Source: Chrysemys picta bellii
Taxonomy: Eukaryota; Chordata; Testudines; Emydidae
Direction: 5' to 3'
Assembly: GCF_011386835.1 (NCBI RefSeq)
Contig: NC_088798.1
Span: 8,804,001 to 8,868,000 of the forward strand
Length of the DNA: 64,000 nucleotides
Part shown: one piece after another, positions 57,095 through 64,000 of the stretch
Numbering within the stretch: position 1 is the stretch's first letter
Layout: every line of letters starts with the position of its first letter
Notes under the pieces: generated by a model
What the model saw: only the letters and a program-made list of their open reading frames with translations
Told to the model about the DNA's origin: nothing
Databases searched by the model: none
Position numbers and translations under genes: made by a program

Positions 57095-57925
57095 CTATGG
57101 TAAACACAGAACGCTTTTATTGTGTATGCAGCTCTTAAGGAGGCATGTGAAGTGGTTCACTCACCACTGGTGCACCTCCTTGTAACTATGCATGATGTAG
57201 TACCTCTCTCCCCAGCTGACACCTCTTGCTGATGGTTCGTCTGGTAGTCTGCCCCTTCAGTGACTCAGCCCTCCTGCCAGGCCAGTAGCTGTGTCTACCC
57301 TTCTCAAGGTATACAAGTAGCCCCACAAAGGGCAGCCTCACTGTCAGACAAGGGATTCCAGGGCTCACTGAACTAAGGTCCCAGAGTTGTTTCCCTCTGA
57401 GTTATAAATTCTTCCTAGTCCATATTCACTTGTATTCAGGGTAGGCTTTTTGCTTTCAGCCCCATTCAGGAGTGGGTAGGGGAAACCTGGGCCCACCCAC
57501 TCTACCAGATTTCAATCCAGGGCCCAGGTGCTGTGCTGCTGCTCTCCTGGATTGCGTCCTAGCACACTCCTTACACAAAAAGGCAGAGCAAACACATCTA
57601 AATAAAAATAAATTGAGGATAAATCCCAGATGTTGCAAGTATCCAACATCCTTTTTAGCTCAGCAGATCAGGTAAGTTCTCAATAGTCAGGGACCCCAGG
57701 CAGTTGGATCTCCTATAGCTGAGGCTTCCTCAGAGGAGCTAACCTTATAGGTCTGTTCACCTCCACTAGCTGCCTGCTACTGAATTGCTCTGTGGCTGCT
57801 CCTCTTTCAAGCTCCTCCTCCAGCCCATGCATGCTTTGTAGGCGGCGCAGAGTGGGGCTGCCTAGGACCAAAGTAGCTCTTTAACCCCTTCCTCTCCAGT
57901 GAGGGGTTTGTACATCCTCTCACAA
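57095..57925 (-). mobile_element. Possible solo LTR or LTR-like interspersed repeat
   Basis: A moderately GC-rich block in AT-rich surroundings. In minus orientation it begins TGTGAGAGGATGTACAAACC near 57923 and has AATAAA (antisense TTTATT) near 57117 close to its far end, the layout of an LTR. No second LTR, primer-binding site or coding region is seen. The target duplication was not identified, so the class (retroviral or Gypsy-like) is undetermined. Confidence 0.35.
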
Positions 57926-57954
57926 GGCAACATTGTTTAACAGAGAGACTAGCA

Positions 57955-58140
57955 GTGAATGAGGATACCTGAGCTCTACTCCTGAGTCTGCCACTCAATT
58001 TTGTGTGACCTTGAGAAAGTTAATAAACATATCTTTGCTTCAGTTACCCCCAGGGGAATAAAATTGGTTACCTATATTTGCCAAGGATTCTGATATATTT
58101 GCATGAAAGACACTGCATAAGTACAAAATATTATTAGAGC
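57955..58140 (+). repeat. MIR/CORE-SINE-like element
   Basis: Reads TGAGTCTGCCACTCAATTTT, GTGTGACCTTGAGAAAGTTA, CTTCAGTTACCCCCAGGGGA, then the 3' region GACACTGCATAAGTACAAAA. This matches the MIR consensus order closely enough to place most of the element. Confidence 0.85.
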
Positions 58141-59980
58141 TACAAACATTTTAAAATACAAAAAACTAAATCCTATATGGTTGTCTATTTTTTCCACAAT
58201 CCTCTAAAGTTCTTATGTTAGTGTCAATTATAAAGAATTAAATTTTAACTTCAAGAAAAGAGTGAATTATACATAATATACAACAGGCAACTGTGAATTA
58301 TGAAGCTATAATTCAATCAAGGGGTTCTAGTAAATTCATAATCTATGAAAGTGAAGGAAAAATTAGACTGAATTCAAGCACAATATCCAGTATTTTATAT
58401 CGTGTGTTTTATCCTTCCCTCTTCCTCTGACAGAATGAATTTTTTCTGCTCCATTTTGTGACTCATTTAATCCCTTCCTTACCACTTTATATAATAAAAC
58501 AAAATAATGATATGCAGTTGCAAATAATTAGATACTTACAAGCAAAGCAATGAATATTTTCCTAATTAGGGCCCAATTCCAGAGTTACTACATGCACTAA
58601 GGACTTGATTTACCAAAACAATTAAACACATACCTAACTTTAAGCATGTGCTTAAATCCCATTGATATCAATCAGGATGTAAATCCCCTTGAAGTCTATG
58701 TAAGGTTTACATGTAGAAAGACAATAGAATATAAATAGTTGCAGCCTCACTAATCAATAATTTTATTGCAATTTAATCTGATCTAAAATACTTAGGTGGT
58801 ACAGATTTTTCAAAAAGCTTTTAGAGTTTTGAAACTGAACTAGAAGGTAATGATTTTATCCCTGTTTTGATTATATAGTGGCTTTAAATAGCTGTCCGTA
58901 TTTATAGTATGGTGGAATATATATAGGTTGTCTGACGAAGATCTCTGACAAAGGTGAAGTTTCCTGTATGCCTCCCTGCAATGGGAAATTAAAAAGCCTG
59001 GCATTTTTCCTTTAGTCAATGTCTATTTGTTTGTAGTTTGAAGATAACATTAGCCTGAAGTGATATTTTTTAAAATGAGGAAAATACTTTCAGTGTATTC
59101 AGACAACGATAGGGCTCAAAACGTGTCTGCTTCGTAACCTGCCTACACAGAACCTGTCTCCACAGTCCTCCTCTCTTCTATTTAATGTCACTTTCACATT
59201 AGTAGCACCTGCAGTTGCAGTCACCATAATGACGTGAGATCCTCAACAGGCATGAATCTTAGGCCAAAGTCTGAGATTATACACAGGTGCAATCTATTAT
59301 GTTGGTGGCTTCAAGGTTGCCAGTGGCAGCCATGCAACTAGTGTAAAACAACGTATGAGACTCTCCCCTGAATCCTAAGTGATGACAGTTAGCTTCATCG
59401 GGTTTATTGAGCTGTAATATCAGGTCCAGATCTTGCAATTATGATTCAAGTAGAAATCAGGGAGCATGTGTGCCATACATACATTGATGGCCAAAAGATT
59501 TTGAATTTGAGCACATGGGGTACATAGACACCATTAGTGGAATGTGCTTATATCACTAGAAGGAGAATCTTTACTATTGGGAATACTATTTAGCTTATGT
59601 TTAAACTTAACTAATGGGAAAGGCATGCAAATGTGTATTTATTTGGCTCAAATATTTCAAGCTGAGTTCGTTTCTGGGGCATCATATTTGTTTCATTCAG
59701 TCTGACATCTATATTTCATGATAATGCCTTTCCTCTGATAACCCACTGTTAGTAACTTTCTCTTCCTGTGACTCTCCATCCTGGGCCAAATTCTCCTTGA
59801 ATTACTTATGGAAGTAATCATTTGACCTTCTCTGCACAATAGTTTATGTTTCTTATCACTGTTTCAATAGTGTTTTCATTAAACATTGCCAATTGCTGAG
59901 AGAACATTAACTCCTTCAAAACTACCATAGTGCAAACATAAGTGCATATCAAAAAACCTGGGAAGAGGTGAAATGTGGGA
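58141..59980. other. No gene recognised; ancient repeat trace
   Basis: About 58568-58710 carries TTTAAGCATGTGCTTAAATC followed by CCATTGATATCAATCAGG, a near-palindromic old repeat with TTAAGCA(C/T)(A/G)TGCTTAA at its heart. The rest is unrecognised. Confidence 0.45.
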
Positions 59981-59989
59981 TGGGATGGA

Positions 59990-60815
59990 AAGTTTGTGCT
60001 CCCTCTCCACCAAAACCTGTATAGGGGGCAAACAATTTTCTGGCGCTTCAGAGGCATGTTTTCTTCCACATCGTTATCTTCACATGCACTTGTGGGAGCA
60101 TAGATCTGGATGATTTTGAGGGTACTATTTTGGTTCAATCGGAGGTAAAGCACCCCGATACGCGATGACTTCAAATAGTATGAGACAATTTTCGAAGACC
60201 ATTCCTTGTTTACTCGAGCCTGTCACTACCATTTCTTTAGGATGAATCCGACTCCTCCAATTGTCCTCGTGCCGTCTCCTTTTCCTAGAATGACCGTGCT
60301 TCCATCCCTCCAGCTGACCTCCATCTCCTTCTTTTGTCGGGTTTTGCAAACACCCAGCATATTGCAGGCTGTTTTTGCCTTTTCCTCCATGCAATCGTTT
60401 ATCGATTCCTCCCTTGTCAGTGTTCTGCAGTTATAAGTGCATACTGAGAGAGTTGTCCGGTTTCCTTTTGGCGACCTGGCATCTGAGATTCTTTGCAGCC
60501 TCTTGTTGTTCGAATGCCTCACTGCTTCCGGAGTGGGGATCGAGGGACGTGCCGAGAACTGAGACTTGGTTTTCCATGTTGTTTTAGCCATTGTTTTCAG
60601 CCACCCGCTGGCTGGGCTGTCAGTGACGCGTTTACCTCCTCAACTTAGCTAGTTTACAGCCTCAGAAAGAGGGATTATACGCCCCTCCACAGAGGAAGCA
60701 ACCCCCTCGCTGGGCTGACAGTCCGACACCTTGATAGCATGGTTAGACCTACCAGAGAATGCACTCCGCTACCATCGCAGTCGAACAGCCAGGGTCACTG
60801 CCGCGCCATGCTGAG
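59990..60815 (-). mobile_element. RTE-like LINE, 5' UTR and endonuclease N-terminus
   Basis: Minus strand. 60592-60815 is CpG-containing GC-rich DNA that looks like a LINE 5' UTR (GGGGTTGCTTCCTCTGTGGA). An ATG at 60589-60591 opens 121 codons: LSVCTYNCRTLTREESIND (residues 48-66, Asn54), GVCKTRQKK (81-89), SWRDGSTVILGKGDG (94-108) and IGGVGFILKKW (111-121). Two adjacent stops follow, then the same frame continues SSRIGVLYLRLNQ and IIQIYAPTSACEDNDVEE. This is an APE-type endonuclease of the RTE/BovB kind. The catalytic Glu of the usual ETR motif is Lys (position 83). The 5' end is kept and the 3' part lost, the reverse of usual LINE truncation. The lower boundary near 59990 is approximate. Confidence 0.75.
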
Positions 60816-61060
60816 GCTTTGTTTAGATGTACTAATGTATGGATACATTTTTATTTGTGTTGTATTTAAGTATTGCATGCATTTATACAATTGCTACATA
60901 TTAGATGCAGCTTATGGGATATGCAATACATATCCTTATAACATACTCAACAGAAGGAGTAAATTTTCAAATCTTCAACTGATGTCGTAGTTCCTGGAAT
61001 AAACGTTTTTTGAGAAGAATGACATCTTGGTTGGGTAATGTTTGGAAAATGTTGACTTTA
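60816..61060. other. No gene recognised
   Basis: AT-rich DNA at the 5' side of the RTE-like copy. Confidence 0.4.
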
Positions 61061-61860
61061 TAGAGCTTATATGGGGTCATGTTGAAGCAAATATGATGTT
61101 ATTGGAACTCAGTGATGCTGACAGACCAGTTACCAGTTCATGCCAAGGCCCTAGACCCCACTGAACACTTACAAATGCATAGCTGGGAACCAGTCTGGCT
61201 CACCTATGTGTTACAATTGTTAGAATAGATGTTAAGTTGATAAGAATATGTTTAGTGTTAGACTTGATGAAATGCTTGTAGGATGCTGCATGTCAATACA
61301 TGATCTCACTTATAGCATCTGTAGGCCATGCTATAAACTTATATTGAGTGTTTACCTTGTAACCCTCTGAAATTGTGTAACTCACCAAACAGGAAAGAAG
61401 CATTGTATAGATGTATTTTGTATGTGTATCTGCTTTAACTCTGTAAATAATTCTCATTTCTTTTTCTTAGTTGATACATCTTAAATTAGTAGCCAATTCT
61501 ATAATACAAGTGTTGTCTTTGATTTGAGATCTGAGGTACAATTGACTTGAGGTAAGTGACTGGTCTTTTGGGACTGGGAGTAACCTGAATATTGTTGTGA
61601 TTTTTGGTGTAAGGGACCATCTCATAAAGGCAACCCTGCCTAGGTGGACCAGAGTACCCAAGTGGACTGTCGGTGACTCCATGATAAGGCTGTTGTAGTG
61701 CCTGAGGAGTTCACACTTGATACTTGGTTGGTGAAATCTAAGTATAGAATACACAGCGAGTTTGGGGTTTGTGCCCCTGTTTCTCAACAGTCTGCTCTGA
61801 TGTTGGCATTCACAGTTGTGAGCCACCCTAGACAGCCTGACAAACTCATATAGTACCTAC
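61061..61860. repeat. Unclassified interspersed repeat, possibly LTR-derived
   Basis: The text from about 61480 (TTAGTAGCCAATTCTATAAT, GTAAGTGACTGGTCTTTTGG, GGGACTGGGAGTAACCTGAA, GGTGTAAGGGACCATCTCAT, CACAGTTGTGAGCCACCCTA) looks like a dispersed reptile repeat I have seen but cannot classify. No terminal structure was resolved, and the left boundary is a guess. Confidence 0.3.
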
Positions 61861-64000
61861 TGTACCAGAAGCAATGGATCAAGTTGTAATTCATTGCAGC
61901 CTATTCTGCAGAGAATATCTGTGCCAGATAATAGCATTTTAAAAGTGAACTTTTTCTTTTTAAGACGTTTAGAACAAAAGTTGCCTCTCCCCCTACTCCT
62001 AGAATCTGTTATTCACTAAACACAGAATGCTTCATAATATTTTATCATTTAGATGAGGAGCAAACAAAAATTAGAAAATATATGTAAAGATTCTTATAAA
62101 GATGATTTTAGAAAGTAAACACTTCATGGACAAGAGCTATTATAAATACAACTGTTTTGTTCTTTTGTTGTGTAGACTTTAATGAGCATCCAGTTATATT
62201 TTCATGATTAATTTAGTACTGAAAAATAAATTGGACAGCATCCAAATTATGATATATAAAATATTTTATAGTGACTTCCAGCTGAGTGTTTGTGAAGTAC
62301 TTTGGAAGTATTAGTAAATTAAGCCTCTCACATTACCCACATGAAGTACATATAGTTATATCCAGTTCAAAGATGTATCTGCAGTAGAGCACAGTACACT
62401 AATCAAACCTCAAGGTAAAAATGGCATGTATAATCCTAACAAGGTCCACATCCAAAACAAAAAGTCATTAGCCTTACAAAAGAAGAATCAGGCACCTGGC
62501 AGCAGCTGTGGATCTAATAAAATCCTTATTTGTGAACTATATTTGTCCAACATCAAATAATATTGCTAACACAAATCTAGCCAAATCTTCCAGTTGCTTC
62601 TCCTACATATTAACATTATTTCTCGGTCCCAGCCAAGTAAACTGCAGCCGCTGAAGACCCTGGGTCCTCTGCTCCATTGCACAGCATGATGGGCCATAAT
62701 GGAGACATACACTATCCATATTCCATAGTGGGCTGGCAGCATCATGGCTGGTAATAACACCATAGAGGTTCCAAGGAAAGGACAGTAACAACATGATACC
62801 TTAAAAATACACACATTGCAGAACTTCAATGTTTTTAGTAACTTTGTACAAAATAAATCCATGAATTCAAGCCTCATAACATTTATTATTTTCAAAAATT
62901 TCAGATAAATTGTATGAATGATTGCTCTGGTTTATTTCAAAATACCATGAAATGTGGGGGGTGGGGGTGGGAGAGAGGAAGTGGTGGTTTTTTTGTGGCG
63001 GGGGAGGTGGAAAAGCACATATGATTTCAAAGGTGGCAGGACAAATGTGTTAGTCTAGAGTTGTACCAAACAACTGCACAAATATACTTCTACGCAATTA
63101 TCTTGAGTATGTGACTAACTTAACCAGCATAGAAACCTTTCAAAATATGTACTAAAACACTCAAAGTAACACTATCTTGTCACGCTAAGGCTGAGATAGA
63201 AAATCTGAAGTATGGTGTGGCTTCCATATTGGAAGAGACTGAAGAAACAAGGATTACAGGAGAACAGTTTTAAATGGTTTCAAATTAGGCAATAAAAATT
63301 ATGAAGAGTAAAATAAAAAGTGATCAGACCCATTGACATTGTCCTACAATAGAATAAGCAGCCAATCAACAAAGTTAATAGCATGCAGATTAAAACCAAA
63401 TAAACAAATACTTCACACTGTGGTTAGTCAGTCTGTAGTCATTCTGTGGTCATCCCTCCCAGTCAGGCTTGGTGGCAGGCCACTCTGCCTCACTACATCA
63501 CACAGTAAGCAGTCAATTAGCAGGCTAGGGCTCTGTCCCTCTGTTCAGAGCACAACAGCACACAGTCTATTGCCAAGGCTTTTGGCTGGGGCAGGCAGCA
63601 ATCTACAGTTTATAGCTCTGGCCCTTTGGGTGAGGCAGAGCAACAAGCAATAGTTAGCCCGTTAGAGGAATAGCCCCATTAGAGGAAAAGCAGGGCCAAA
63701 AATTGGAGGTTCATCAAAAATAGTACTATGTATTTTACAGACATATTAGACATTTCCCTGTCCCTAGGAGTTACAATCTAAACACAGAGAATACAAAGAG
63801 TGGGGGAAGGAATACAGCATAAACAGAAGGTAATTGAGTTTTATGACTGGCACACGTCTTGTTACCTGTGTCATTTTGCTGTGGGATTTTTTAGTTTCTT
63901 TAAGTTTCAGTGTTGTTAATATATTGTAAGCTACATCATTTCTGACTTTTTTCCCCCTCTTTAAATGAGAATTCTGGTTATCCTGTGCTTAAAGAGAGGA
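61861..64000. other. No gene recognised; G-rich patch
   Basis: AT-rich unique DNA. A G-rich patch at 62955-63010 has runs of six, five and three G and might form a quadruplex. About 63420-63650 has irregular repeats of GGCAGGCCACTCTGCCTCAC-like and GGCAGGCAGCAA-like words and may be an old repeat. No exon is supported. Confidence 0.45.

Noticed and set aside
60206..60587. Plus-strand frames opposite the RTE-like copy
   Set aside because: Shadows of the minus-strand endonuclease frame, which has clear motifs.
62955..63010. G-quadruplex or promoter-like G-rich element
   Set aside because: Only three close G-runs of three or more, no CpG island and no nearby gene; not enough to call regulatory.

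Overview
This window reads as non-coding genomic DNA from a vertebrate, most likely a reptile and probably a turtle. The basis is the repeat mix: several CR1 LINEs with the sauropsid-type 3' end, Penelope-like elements (PLEs) encoding reverse transcriptase plus a GIY-YIG endonuclease, a DIRS-type tyrosine-recombinase retrotransposon, an RTE-like LINE fragment, hAT and mariner-like MITEs, and old MIR/CORE-SINE-like remains. Species cannot be fixed without a database search. I found no convincing host protein exon, tRNA or rRNA gene. The long open frames are pieces of transposable elements or chance frames, so the window is probably intergenic or inside a large intron.

Layout. 1-1.2 kb: CR1 copy A with an in-frame internal deletion. 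5.2-6.6 kb: PLE-3 (minus strand) with an internal inversion. 7.7-8.65 kb: CR1 copy B. 9.0-9.2 kb: mariner-like MITE. 11.3-13.3 kb: PLE-1, a fold-back insertion with 14-bp target duplications and an RT/GIY-YIG frame. 13.7-14.4 kb: one hAT element nested in another. 16.8-17.4 kb: tRNA-like inverted SINE and degenerate repeat. 19.86-20.27 kb: hAT remnant. 21.1-23.6 kb: CR1 copy C with the endonuclease and a 3' UTR. 24.3-25.9 kb: CR1 copy D (minus). 28.3-28.6 kb: CR1 copy F. 29.1-29.35 kb: hAT MITE. 29.5-30.2 kb: CR1 copy G ending in an 83-bp perfect palindrome. 31.9-33.0 kb: PLE-2, a second fold-back. 33.1 kb: fragment of another PLE family. 34.3-34.7 kb: nested MITE-like repeats. 40.3-44.9 kb: degenerate DIRS element (minus). 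45.2 kb: 95-bp hAT MITE. 46.9-47.6 kb: PLE-4. 48.0-48.1 kb: four perfect 21-bp tandem copies. 54.7-55.7 kb: CR1 copy E (minus). 57.1-57.9 kb: possible solo LTR. 58.0 kb: MIR-like SINE. 60.0-60.8 kb: RTE-like 5' end (minus). The rest is AT-rich unique or unrecognised DNA.

The most interesting signal is in the PLEs. PLE-1 and PLE-2 each carry an inverted copy of their own 3' end at the 5' side. The two arms of each insertion share substitutions absent from the other insertion, yet both left arms start at the same base, within an A5 run about 36 nt from the 3' terminus. That points to an inversion made afresh at each retrotransposition but at a fixed site. Six hammerhead-ribozyme-like motifs sit in the PLE termini, in opposed pairs in the two fold-backs. 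Several CR1 copies have lost the RT catalytic core through internal deletions, two of them in frame.
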